Source: GAS188 sp044445965 | Lineage (GTDB): Bacteria; Pseudomonadota; Alphaproteobacteria; Rhizobiales; Beijerinckiaceae | Reading direction: 5' to 3' | NCBI GenBank assembly: GCA_044445965.1 | Contig: JBIOEJ010000026.1 | Span: 1-52,887 of the forward strand | Length of the DNA stretch: 52,887 nucleotides | Shown here: piece after piece, positions 33,846-42,274 of the stretch | Position numbering within the stretch: the first letter of the stretch is position 1 | Layout: each line of letters opens with the position of its first letter | Translations under genes and position numbers: made by a program | The notes under the pieces: model-generated | What the model saw: the letters and a program-made list of their open reading frames with translations, nothing else | The model's database searches: none | Told to the model about the DNA's origin: nothing

Positions 33846-36358
33846 CGCGTGGCATCGAATCCGGCAAGGTTCTCAGGGCCGTCGAGGCTGGGCGCACGCC
33901 GAGCCGCGAGGAGGCGCTCGCGCTTGCAGATTGCGATGCGCTCGGCCGGCTGACCGCGATCGCGGAAAGCCTCTGCCTTGCGGGGCATGCGCATCATGTC
34001 TCCTTCTCGAAGAAGGTCTTCATCCCGCTCACGCAGCTCTGCGCCGACGTCTGTCACTATTGCACCTTCGCTCACGCCCCGCGTCGCGGCGAAGCTGCCT
34101 ATCTGTCGCCCGAATCCGTGCGCGATATCGCCAGGCGCGGCCTTGCACACGGCGCCAAGGAGGCCCTGTTCACGCTCGGCGACAAGCCCGAGCGTCGCTA
34201 TGCCGCCTCCCGCAAGGCGCTCGCCGGGCTCGGTCACGAGACGACGCTTAGCTATCTCGAAGCGATGGCGGGGCTCGTCCTGAAGGAGACGGGCCTGCTC
34301 CCGCACCTCAACCCCGGGCTCATGGACGAGAGCTGGACGCGGCGGCTGCGGGCAGTATCCGTTTCGCAGGGCATCATGCTCGAAACGGCTTCGGACCGGC
34401 TCTCCCGGCGCGGCGGACCTCACTTCGGCTCGCCCGACAAGGCTCCATCGGCGCGCATCGCCACGCTTGATGCCGCAGGCCGTGCCGCCGTTGCGTTCAC
34501 GACCGGCATTCTGATCGGCATCGGCGAGACGCGCGTCGAGCGCATAGAATCGCTGCTCACGATCCGCGATCTGCACGCGCGCCACGGCCACATCCAGGAA
34601 GTCATCATCCAGAACTTTCGCGCGAAGCCCGGTACCCGCATGGCGGACGCTGCCGAAGCCTCGCTCGAAGAACAGATGTGGACGATCGCCGTGGCCCGCA
34701 TCATCTTCGGACCGGCAATGAACATCCAGACGCCGCCGAACCTGCGGCCCGAGAGCCTTGCCCAGCTGATCTCAGCCGGCATCAACGACTGGGGTGGTGT
34801 CTCCCCCGTGACGCCCGATCACGTCAATCCCGAGGCGCCGTGGCCGCATCTGCGCGATCTCGCCGAGGCAACCGAGCGGGCAGGGCGCGTGCTGGTCGAG
34901 CGCCTGGCGATCTATCCAGGCTTCGCCGCGCAGCCGGAGCGGTGGTTGGCGCCGGAATTGCGCACGCCGACGCTGCGCCTCATCGACGGCCGCGGCCGGG
35001 CGCGCGAGGATAACTGGGCTCCGGGCGGTCTCGAGCCTTTGCCGGCGCCCGCCGTGGCGCGGCTGCGATCGCAGGGCACAAAGCCGTCACCCGAGATCGA
35101 GCGGATTCTCGGGCGGGTCGCGGACGGCATGGCGCCGACCGAGGCCGCGATCGCACCACTGTTCGATGCGCGCGGAGGCGACTTCGCCGCCGTCTGCCAT
35201 GCCGCCGATGGTCTGCGGCAGTCGCGTGTCGGCGACCGCGTGACCTTTATCGTCAATCGGAACATCAACTACACGAATATCTGCACCTACGGATGCAAAT
35301 TCTGCGCATTTTCCAAGGGCCGGCACAATCTCGGCCATCGGGACAAGCCCTACGATCTCGCCCTTGACGAGATCGCGAGCCGTGTCGGCGAAGCCTGGGC
35401 ACGGGGCGCGACCGAAGTCTGCCTCCAGGGCGGCATCCGTCCGGGCTATACGGGTGAGACCTATCTGGCGATCGTCGGGGCCGTGAAATCGGCCGCTCCG
35501 CAGATACATGTGCACGCTTTCTCGCCGCTCGAGATCTGGCATGGGGCGCAGACGCTTGGACTGAAGCTGCGCGACTACTTGGCGCGTCTCAAGACCGCCG
35601 GCCTTGCCAGCCTGCCTGGGACCGCCGCGGAAATCCTCGACGATGAGGTGCGCGCCATTCTGTGCCCCGACAAGGTGACAACCGCCGAATGGCTCGAAGT
35701 CATGGAGGCAGCGCACGATGTCGGGCTCAAGAGCACCGCGACCATCATGTTTGGCCATGTCGACGGCTATCGACATTGGGCGCGGCACATTCTGCGGGTG
35801 CGCGAACTGCAAACCCGTACCGGCGGCTTCACCGAATTCGTGCCGCTGCCCTTCGTCCACATGGAGGCGCCGATTTACCTCAGGGGTCAGTCGCGCAAGG
35901 GCCCGACCTTCAGGGAGGCGGTGCTGATGCACGCCGTGGCGCGCCTCGCGCTTGATCCTGTTATCACCAACATCCAGACGTCCTGGGTGAAAATGGGTCC
36001 GGATGGGGCAGCGCTCTGTTTGCATGCGGGCGCCAACGATTTCGGCGGCGTCCTGATGAACGAATCGATCACGCGCGCGGCGGGCGCAGCCCACGGACAG
36101 GAAATCGGAGCGGACACAATGCGACGGCTGATCGGATCGGCGGGTCGCAGGCCGGAACAGCGGACGACCGACTATGGCGGGGCGTCGCCGGAACGCAGGC
36201 AAGAGGGCGGCCGCGCCGAGGTCCTTCAGGGAGCCGGGCGGGGGAACCTGCACCCCGGCGATGCAATAGCAAGGGCACTTCCTTCGCAGGCACGGTTACC
36301 GATTGATCGGATGGAAAATTCGTCGGATACTGGTACTAAGTATAGCACCATAGGATGA
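33842..36358 (+). CDS. fbiC: Fo synthase, fused CofG-CofH (FbiC type)
   Basis: 838 residues with two radical-SAM halves. The CofG half has C67-x3-C71-x2-C74 (LCADVCHYCTF) and the CofH half C481-x3-C485-x2-C488 (ICTYGCKFCAF). Together they join tyrosine and the ribityl-diaminouracil to make Fo, the deazaflavin chromophore. Fusion into one protein is the actinobacterial pattern; archaea mostly have two genes. The family usually ends near QRTTxYG, reached here about residue 778; some 60 further residues follow and run into the TGGTACTA palindrome in front of the next gene. Confidence 0.92.
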   Translation: MTRGIESGKVLRAVEAGRTPSREEALALADCDALGRLTAIAESLCLAGHAHHVSFSKKVFIPLTQLCADVCHYCTFAHAPRRGEAAYLSPESVRDIARRGLAHGAKEALFTLGDKPERRYAASRKALAGLGHETTLSYLEAMAGLVLKETGLLPHLNPGLMDESWTRRLRAVSVSQGIMLETASDRLSRRGGPHFGSPDKAPSARIATLDAAGRAAVAFTTGILIGIGETRVERIESLLTIRDLHARHGHIQEVIIQNFRAKPGTRMADAAEASLEEQMWTIAVARIIFGPAMNIQTPPNLRPESLAQLISAGINDWGGVSPVTPDHVNPEAPWPHLRDLAEATERAGRVLVERLAIYPGFAAQPERWLAPELRTPTLRLIDGRGRAREDNWAPGGLEPLPAPAVARLRSQGTKPSPEIERILGRVADGMAPTEAAIAPLFDARGGDFAAVCHAADGLRQSRVGDRVTFIVNRNINYTNICTYGCKFCAFSKGRHNLGHRDKPYDLALDEIASRVGEAWARGATEVCLQGGIRPGYTGETYLAIVGAVKSAAPQIHVHAFSPLEIWHGAQTLGLKLRDYLARLKTAGLASLPGTAAEILDDEVRAILCPDKVTTAEWLEVMEAAHDVGLKSTATIMFGHVDGYRHWARHILRVRELQTRTGGFTEFVPLPFVHMEAPIYLRGQSRKGPTFREAVLMHAVARLALDPVITNIQTSWVKMGPDGAALCLHAGANDFGGVLMNESITRAAGAAHGQEIGADTMRRLIGSAGRRPEQRTTDYGGASPERRQEGGRAEVLQGAGRGNLHPGDAIARALPSQARLPIDRMENSSDTGTKYSTIG
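36331..36350. promoter_or_regulatory. Palindromic operator candidate inside the fbiC 3' end
   Basis: TGGTACTA-AGTA-TAGCACCA: arms pair in seven of eight positions. Half-site TGGTACTA is the same as at 29744-29766. It overlaps the last codons of fbiC and lies about 50-70 bp before the PLP-enzyme start. Confidence 0.55.
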
Positions 36359-36401
36359 CTTGACGGAGATTCTAGCCGGCGTTCGGAGTTGGTCGCTTGA
36401 C

Positions 36402-37913
36402 ATGTCGATGAGCCCCTTCGATTTTCCGACGCGGATCGAGGACCCTTCCGTTCGTCGGCGGGCGCTGAAGCTGCTCGGCGAAAAGCGCGTGCGCTTGCCG
36501 ACATTCACGGAACTAGCCGCACCGCAGACAGCGCCCGAGGCGATCCGCGGCGCGCTCGCCCAAGTCGGCCCCGACGATCCCCATCCCCACAATCTATATC
36601 GGGTCAACTGGTTTAACGATCTGCAGCGGCAAGGCCAGGTCCCGGTCCCGGTCCATGTCGAGCTGCCGGAGGCGCTGACGGGCGTGAAGGCGCGCATCGT
36701 CGTGGCACTCGGCGCGCTGTTTCCGATGATCGGTTCGCATAAGGTGCTTGCCGCCTATGCGTGCCTCGCGCCGCGTCTCGTCAGCGGCCGCTTCGATCCC
36801 ACGCGACAGCGGGCCGTGTGGCCGTCGACCGGCAATTATTGCCGCGGGGGCGTGGCGATCTCGCGCATCCTCGGCTGTCGGGCCGTAGCGGTCCTGCCGG
36901 CCGGTATGAGCGATGAGCGGTTCGACTGGCTAACGCGATGGGTCACCGAGCCGAAGGACATCGTCTGCACGCCGGGCACCGAGTCGAACGTCAAGGAAAT
37001 CTACGACCGTTGCGCCGAACTTCAGCGCGACCCAGCCAACGACATCGTCAACCAGTTCAGCGAATTCGGAAACTATCTCGGCCATTGGCGCTGCACCGGC
37101 CCGGCGCTCGGACAGATCTTCGAGACACTCGCGCGAAAGTCGAAAGGGTTGCAGCTGGCAGGCTTCGTGTCCGCGAGCGGTTCGGCCGGCACCCTCGCGG
37201 CGGGCGACTACCTCAAGACGAAGCACGGCGCCAAGATAGCAGTCCTCGAGGCCGCCGAATGTCCGACGCTGCTCAGGAACGGCTATGGCGAGCACAATAT
37301 TCAAGGCATCGGTGACAAGCACGTTCCCTTGATCCACAATGTGACCAATACCGATGTTGTGATCGGCGTGTCCGATCAGGCCACTGACGGGCTCAACGCC
37401 GTGTTCAACACAGAAGCCGGGAGAGCCTATCTGGCACGGCGTCTGGGGCTCACCGACGATGTGCTCTGCCCGTTGAAATGGTTCGGGCTGTCGAGCATTG
37501 CCAACATTCTGGGTGCGATCAAGTTCGCCAAGCACTATGGCCTGGGCTCCGACAGCGTCGTTGTGACGGTGGCGACGGACGGGGCCGATCTCTATGCGAG
37601 CGAGGTGCGCCGCTATCTCGAGCGGCGACACAATTCGGGGGAGCTGTCGGCTGAGACGGCGGCCGAACTCGTCGGTGCGCATCTCGCGGCGGTCGACACC
37701 GACAATGTGCTGGACGCCACCTACCGGGACCGGGAACGCATCTTCAACCTTGGCTATTTCACCTGGGTAGAGCAGCAAGGTATTGCCCTTGTCGATTTCG
37801 ACCGACGGAAGAAGCAGTCCTTTTGGCGCAGCCTGCAAGATCTGGTGCCCCAATGGGATGAGATGATTACCGCCTTTAACCGGGACACCGGCGTTCAGGC
37901 CGCGTACACTTGA
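36402..37913 (+). CDS. Fold-type II PLP-dependent enzyme (threonine synthase/cysteine synthase-like)
   Basis: 503 residues. The PLP lysine is K114 in MIGSHKVLAAY; the phosphate-binding loop is ASGSAGTLAAGD and a Ser/Thr-type C-terminal motif VVTVATDGAD follows. The layout fits the tryptophan-synthase-beta superfamily, which carries out beta-elimination, replacement or deamination of hydroxy- or amino-substituted amino acids. The substrate is unknown. The start is uncertain: ATG 36402, ATG 36408 or TTG 36360; none has a good ribosome-binding site. It leads a four-gene unit with the CoA transferase and the LLM oxidoreductase. Confidence 0.82.
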   Translation: MSMSPFDFPTRIEDPSVRRRALKLLGEKRVRLPTFTELAAPQTAPEAIRGALAQVGPDDPHPHNLYRVNWFNDLQRQGQVPVPVHVELPEALTGVKARIVVALGALFPMIGSHKVLAAYACLAPRLVSGRFDPTRQRAVWPSTGNYCRGGVAISRILGCRAVAVLPAGMSDERFDWLTRWVTEPKDIVCTPGTESNVKEIYDRCAELQRDPANDIVNQFSEFGNYLGHWRCTGPALGQIFETLARKSKGLQLAGFVSASGSAGTLAAGDYLKTKHGAKIAVLEAAECPTLLRNGYGEHNIQGIGDKHVPLIHNVTNTDVVIGVSDQATDGLNAVFNTEAGRAYLARRLGLTDDVLCPLKWFGLSSIANILGAIKFAKHYGLGSDSVVVTVATDGADLYASEVRRYLERRHNSGELSAETAAELVGAHLAAVDTDNVLDATYRDRERIFNLGYFTWVEQQGIALVDFDRRKKQSFWRSLQDLVPQWDEMITAFNRDTGVQAAYT

Positions 37914-37942
37914 GATTGGGCGTCAGGGAAAGACATCCGAGC

Positions 37943-38914
37943 ATGAACACCGAGCCTCTGGTCAAGCCTTACTCGGCTTTGCGTCGCGAGACGTTGACGC
38001 GCGATCGGGGCTTGCGCGAAAAGGTCATGTCGCTGGAGCAAGCGGCCAATCTCGTGAGCGACCGCGATCATGTCGCCATCGGTGGCTGCACGGTGTCGCG
38101 CACGCCGATCGCCATGATCTGGGCTTTGATCCGGGCCCGCAAGCGACACCTCATGATCTCCCGCTCGATCACCTCGACGGAAGGGGATCTGTTCTTTGCA
38201 TCGGGAGTGTCAAAGCACATCGTGACCAGCTGGTTCACGCAGGGAATCGTGTGGGGCGTCTCCAAGGTCATGCGCCACCACACGGAGAACAAGCTGGCGC
38301 GCTTCGACGAGTGGAGCCATATGTCCATCGGCCTTCGCTACCGGGCCGGCGCCATGGGCATTCCCTTCATGCCGTCGCGGACGATGATGGGTTCGGGTGT
38401 CGGCAAGCGGCTCGGCGACGAAATCAGGACCCTGCGATGCCCGTTCACGGGTGAGGAGATCGTTCTGCTGCCGGCGCTCAATCCAGATGTCGCGCTCATT
38501 CATGTCCAGCGCTGCGATGCCTACGGCAATGCCCAGCTCGACGGTCTCCAGTTCATGGATATCGACATGGCAATGGCCGCCAAACGCGTGATCCTGACGA
38601 CCGAGCGCATCGTCAGCAACGACCAGATCCGGCGCACGCCCGACCGGACCCGCATCCCCTTCTTCACTGTCGACGCGGTCGTCGAGACCCCGTTCGGATG
38701 CGCGCCGCACGAATGCTACGGAATGTATGAGCCCTTCTTCTCGCATCTGGACCTCTACGCCAAGCTCAGTTCAGACGATCCCGTAAAAGGACCACAGCAA
38801 TACCTCGACGAGTACTACTACGAACCCAAGAGCTGGTCCGACTATCTGGCAAAACTGGGCATGGACGCTGTGCTCGACGCCAGCCGGCGCGGAAGGAGCG
38901 TGCACAATGACTGA
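37943..38914 (+). CDS. CoA-transferase family alpha subunit (GctA/IpdA-like)
   Basis: 323 residues. It has the family I CoA-transferase alpha pattern: VSDRDHVAIGGCTVSRTPIA near the start, IGLRYRAGAMGIPFMPSRTM with GSG, and PDVALIHVQRCDAYGNAQ. Relatives include glutaconate CoA-transferase and IpdA, a ring-cleaving hydrolase in steroid degradation that looks like a CoA transferase. The ATG at 37943 is chosen; a TTG at 37910 overlapping the previous stop codon is an alternative. Its 3' end overlaps the beta subunit by 8 bp. Confidence 0.84.
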   Translation: MNTEPLVKPYSALRRETLTRDRGLREKVMSLEQAANLVSDRDHVAIGGCTVSRTPIAMIWALIRARKRHLMISRSITSTEGDLFFASGVSKHIVTSWFTQGIVWGVSKVMRHHTENKLARFDEWSHMSIGLRYRAGAMGIPFMPSRTMMGSGVGKRLGDEIRTLRCPFTGEEIVLLPALNPDVALIHVQRCDAYGNAQLDGLQFMDIDMAMAAKRVILTTERIVSNDQIRRTPDRTRIPFFTVDAVVETPFGCAPHECYGMYEPFFSHLDLYAKLSSDDPVKGPQQYLDEYYYEPKSWSDYLAKLGMDAVLDASRRGRSVHND

Positions 38915-39689
38915 GCACAAAATGCCCAAGGCGCCATTCACGACTTCGGAGCTCCTGGCGGTCATGGCCTCGCGGCTGATGACCAACGGCCAGATCGTTT
39001 TCGCGGGCATCGGCGTTCCGCTCCTTGCCGCGACGCTCGCCCAGCGCATTTTTGCGCCGCAGCTGACGATCCTTTTCGAGGGCGGCACCATCGGTCCGTT
39101 CATCGTGCCGGGCGAGTTGCCGCCATCGACCAACGAGCAGCGCTGCACCCGACGCTCCAACATGGTGCTGCCCATCACCGATGTGCTGCTCCTGCTGCAG
39201 CGCGGCTACGTCGACATCGGCTTCATGGGCGGCGCGCAGATCGATCGCTTCGGCAATCTCAACTCGTCCTTCATCGGCGACCCGGACAACCCGAAGATAC
39301 GCCTGCCGGGAACGGGCGGCGGCAATGACATCTCCTCGCTCACCAACATGATCGTAGCGATGAAGCACGAAAAGCGCCGGTTCGTGGCGGATGTCGATTT
39401 CATCACCTCGCCCGGCTGGCTCAAGGGCGGAAGCTCCAGAGAGGCTTCTGGCCTGCCGGAAGGCGGCATGTGGCGCGTGGTCACCGACCTCGCGATCATG
39501 GGTTTCGACGAAGTCAGCCGCGAGATGAAGGTGCTCGCGATGCATCATGGCGTTGTACGCGAGCAGGTTCAGAACAACACCGGCTTCCCGCTTAAGTTCG
39601 ACGCGAACGTGGAAACCACCTCCCCGCCGCGCGAGGAGGAACTCGACGTGCTGCGCGAACTCGATCCGGACGCCCTCTACACGGCCTGA
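38907..39689 (+). CDS. CoA-transferase family beta subunit (GctB/IpdB-like)
   Basis: 260 residues. LLAVMASRLMTNGQIVFAGI at the N-terminus, FEGGTIGP where family members have the E-x-G active-site loop, and GFMGGAQIDRFGNLNSSFIG are characteristic. Genes for alpha and beta overlap, so the subunits form one complex. Expected activity is transfer of CoA between acyl groups, or hydrolytic cleavage of a cyclic beta-keto acyl-CoA as in IpdAB; the sequence seen by eye does not decide. It is followed by the LLM oxidoreductase 43 bp later. Confidence 0.84.
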   Translation: MTEHKMPKAPFTTSELLAVMASRLMTNGQIVFAGIGVPLLAATLAQRIFAPQLTILFEGGTIGPFIVPGELPPSTNEQRCTRRSNMVLPITDVLLLLQRGYVDIGFMGGAQIDRFGNLNSSFIGDPDNPKIRLPGTGGGNDISSLTNMIVAMKHEKRRFVADVDFITSPGWLKGGSSREASGLPEGGMWRVVTDLAIMGFDEVSREMKVLAMHHGVVREQVQNNTGFPLKFDANVETTSPPREEELDVLRELDPDALYTA

Positions 39690-39732
39690 AGCGCCGCGGC
39701 CCCAGATAAACGGACATCGACAGGATCATCCG

Positions 39733-40692
39733 ATGGCACAGAAGCGGACCGAATTCGGCATCGCGATGCGGAATTTCACCAAATTTCCCGAAGAGCCGAG
39801 CGCGCAGGGGCTTATGGATTATGGCGTGCTCGCGGATCAGCTGGGATACGAGTCCATCTGGGCCTGGGACCATGTCCTGCTCGGCGTCGATCCAAACTTT
39901 CCGATCCACGAGGCGCTGATCATCCTGACGGCTATTGCGGCGCGGACATCAAAGATCAAGATCGGCACTGGCATCTTGGTGATGCCGATGCGCAATCCCG
40001 TCATTCTCGCCAAGGAGTTGGCGACGATCGACCACATCTCGAACGGTCGCCTCATCGTCGGCGCTGCCGTCGGCTGGTATAAACGCGAGTTCGACAGCCT
40101 CGGCGTGGATTTTACCAAGCGCGGCAAGATCATGGAGCAGAGCCTCGAAATCATCAACCGGCTATGGACAGAGGAGAAGGTGGATGGCGAATACCCGCCC
40201 TATAATCTGCGCGGTGCCGTGCTCTATCCCAAGCCTGTGCAAAAGCCGCGCCCGCCCATCCTGATCGGAGGTTATGTGGACGCCGTCCTGAAGCGTGCGG
40301 CCACCAAGGGGGATGGCTGGCTCACCTACTACTACACGGCCGACAGCTTCGCGAAGACATGGGCGAAGGTTCGCAATTTTGCGGAGGAGGCGGGCCGCAA
40401 TCCAGAAGAGCTGATTTCGACCAACCAGCTTCCCATCTGCATCGGCCCGCGCGCCGAGATAGAGGCCCCGATGACGCATTGGCTGCAGACCGAATGGGAC
40501 TACGCGTCCTGGTCGGAGTCGACCATGAAGAGCGCCATCATGGGCAGCGTCGAGGAATGCGTCGAGCAACTCGAAGCGCATGTCTCGACAGGTGTCGACC
40601 GCATCATCTTCGTTCCCTACAAATACGAAATGGAACAGGTGCAGGCGGTCGCAACCGAAATCATACCGCGACTGAAGCGCAAGATGCAGTAG
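39733..40692 (+). CDS. LLM-class oxidoreductase, probably F420-dependent
   Basis: 319 residues of the luciferase-like monooxygenase fold: FGIAMRNFTKF, LADQLGYESIWAWDHVLLG, LTAIAARTSKIKIGTGILVM, VGAAVGWYKREFDSLGVDF and ILIGGYVDAVLKRAATKGDGW. The length and the SIWAWDH and AAVGWY motifs fit the TIGR03619-type F420-dependent branch rather than the FMN-dependent one. With the F420 biosynthesis genes next to it, F420H2 is the probable cofactor. The stop codon TAG (40690-40692) is the first trinucleotide of a dispersed palindromic repeat. Confidence 0.86.
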   Translation: MAQKRTEFGIAMRNFTKFPEEPSAQGLMDYGVLADQLGYESIWAWDHVLLGVDPNFPIHEALIILTAIAARTSKIKIGTGILVMPMRNPVILAKELATIDHISNGRLIVGAAVGWYKREFDSLGVDFTKRGKIMEQSLEIINRLWTEEKVDGEYPPYNLRGAVLYPKPVQKPRPPILIGGYVDAVLKRAATKGDGWLTYYYTADSFAKTWAKVRNFAEEAGRNPEELISTNQLPICIGPRAEIEAPMTHWLQTEWDYASWSESTMKSAIMGSVEECVEQLEAHVSTGVDRIIFVPYKYEMEQVQAVATEIIPRLKRKMQ

Positions 40693-40780
40693 CAAGTTAT
40701 TGTTTCTAGTGTGGTTTTCGAATTTGAAGTTCCTACCGCGCGCATGCCATCCATGTGATAGGAACTTCAAATTCACCACA
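40690..40780. repeat. Dispersed palindromic repeat, copy 2 (91 bp)
   Basis: 89 of 91 bases match 7333-7423. Left arm 40711-40735, right arm 40759-40779, loop of about 23 nt. It fills the whole space between the convergent LLM gene (stop 40690-40692) and M24 gene (stop 40781-40783), and supplies the LLM stop codon. A bidirectional terminator role is plausible. Confidence 0.9.
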
Positions 40781-41941
40781 TTAGAGCTTGACGACCAGCT
40801 CGCGCGGGCAGCTCTCGGTCCAGAACTCGACGCCGTTTTCGGTGATGAGGAAAGTGTCCTCCGTGTGGTGGCGCGCCCCATCATGGTAGTAGCTGAATTC
40901 GAGGCAGACGACCGTGTTCGGCTCGATGACCGTGCGGTTGACGTGGTTCATGCGCGGCTGCTCATGCGAGTTCAGGCCGAGCCCGTGGCCGACGAATTCG
41001 CGCGGGAAATTGTTGAGATGGCGGCTGATCTTCGCATGGGCGCGGTCGAAGATATCGCCGCCGACCATGCCGGGCCGCAGCGACAGGCCGGTCTCGATCT
41101 GCGTCTCGTTCAGCCATTTCCAGATATCGCGGTGGCGCTGCGTCGTATGGCTGACGAAATAGGAGCGCACGAAATCGGCATGATAGCCCTTCCACGCCGC
41201 GCCCATATCGACCTTCACGAAATCGCCGGGCCGCATCACATGGCCGATCGGCCATTGCGAATGGGCCGCGAACGAGGTCTTCGGCCCGCAGCCGATATTG
41301 ATCGAGTTCGCGCCATGGGCGCCCTCCTTGGCCATCCTGGTCAGTACCGCCCGCAGCAGATCGTCATCCGTATCGCCGACGCGGATCGCGTCGCGGAAGC
41401 TTTCATGCGCCTTGATGGTGATGTCGGTCGCGCGCTTCAGCCGCAGGATCTCCTCCGGCGTCTTGACCATGCGCACGAGCTCCATATCGTAGGAGAAGTC
41501 GACGAGCTGATTGCCTTCGAGCAACGCCTCGAGCTTCGGCCGGAAGCCGCTCGTCAGATTCTCTCCCTCGGTGCCGATCGTCAGGCCCTTGACCTTGCGT
41601 TCGGCGAGGATGGCCTCGGCGGCCGCGAAGAAGTCGGGGTAGAAATGCGTGTCGATGTCGGTGAAGAACTCGGCCATCGCATAGGCTCTGACATCGGCGA
41701 TCCATGTCGACTCCATGGCGAGATGCAGATCGACCGCCGGCACGACCATCGCCGGCGCCCTGGCCTCGTCGCGGAAATAGAAGACCACGAAGGGCCGGTA
41801 GCCGAGATTGGCGCCGCTATGGAAGAAGTCGCTGAGGTATTTCGAGTTCTCGAGCCCCCGCATGATCAGGAGATCGACGCCGCGCTTGTCCATGGCGTCG
41901 TGCAATCTCGGGATATTCATCAACATCGGCGGTTTCGTCAT
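40781..41941 (-). CDS. M24-family metallopeptidase (Xaa-Pro dipeptidase/creatinase-like)
   Basis: 386 residues. N-terminal creatinase-like domain (1-150) and C-terminal pita-bread domain with all five metal ligands in order: Asp in VKVDMGAAW, Asp in YHADFVRS, His in GHGLGLNSHEQP, Glu in VVCLEFSYY and Glu in HHTEDTF. Such enzymes split X-Pro dipeptides or hydrolyse N-methylated or amidino compounds. It is divergent from a binding protein of the polyamine-type transporter at 42275, so a peptide- or amide-like compound may be imported and cleaved (inference). Confidence 0.86.
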   Translation of the reverse strand: MTKPPMLMNIPRLHDAMDKRGVDLLIMRGLENSKYLSDFFHSGANLGYRPFVVFYFRDEARAPAMVVPAVDLHLAMESTWIADVRAYAMAEFFTDIDTHFYPDFFAAAEAILAERKVKGLTIGTEGENLTSGFRPKLEALLEGNQLVDFSYDMELVRMVKTPEEILRLKRATDITIKAHESFRDAIRVGDTDDDLLRAVLTRMAKEGAHGANSINIGCGPKTSFAAHSQWPIGHVMRPGDFVKVDMGAAWKGYHADFVRSYFVSHTTQRHRDIWKWLNETQIETGLSLRPGMVGGDIFDRAHAKISRHLNNFPREFVGHGLGLNSHEQPRMNHVNRTVIEPNTVVCLEFSYYHDGARHHTEDTFLITENGVEFWTESCPRELVVKL

Positions 41942-42274
41942 GCGGCCCTCGCTGCTTCGGCGGGCGCAAGGTCCATGACGGGCAGCGGCCTGTCAACGCC
42001 GCCTGGCGGATGGCGGCGTTGCGATGCCGGGGCGCAAGATTCTGCGGTCGGAGCTGCATTGCGGGCGTGATTGTTGCATAGTGCCCGACGGGAGCCGTGA
42101 CATGTGCTGCTCCCTTTTCGGCGCTACCAGCATGCACATATTCTTCAAAGCACCGGCGCCCGGCGCTCAAGGAAATGTGTACATCCCGTAGACGAAGTGG
42201 CGGGGAGGGTACGCGTGGCGGGCGGGTTCGATCGGGCGCCGACAGATTGCAAGTTTCGCGAAGGGAATGCCCTC
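41942..42274. other. Divergent intergenic region, M24 peptidase / solute-binding protein
   Basis: About 333 bp. A 9-bp hairpin AACGCCGCC/GGCGGCGTT lies at 41995-42020, within 80 bp of the M24 start. The reading frame of the binding protein is open back to 42104, but the Tat leader starts at 42275. No separate gene recognised. Confidence 0.5.
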
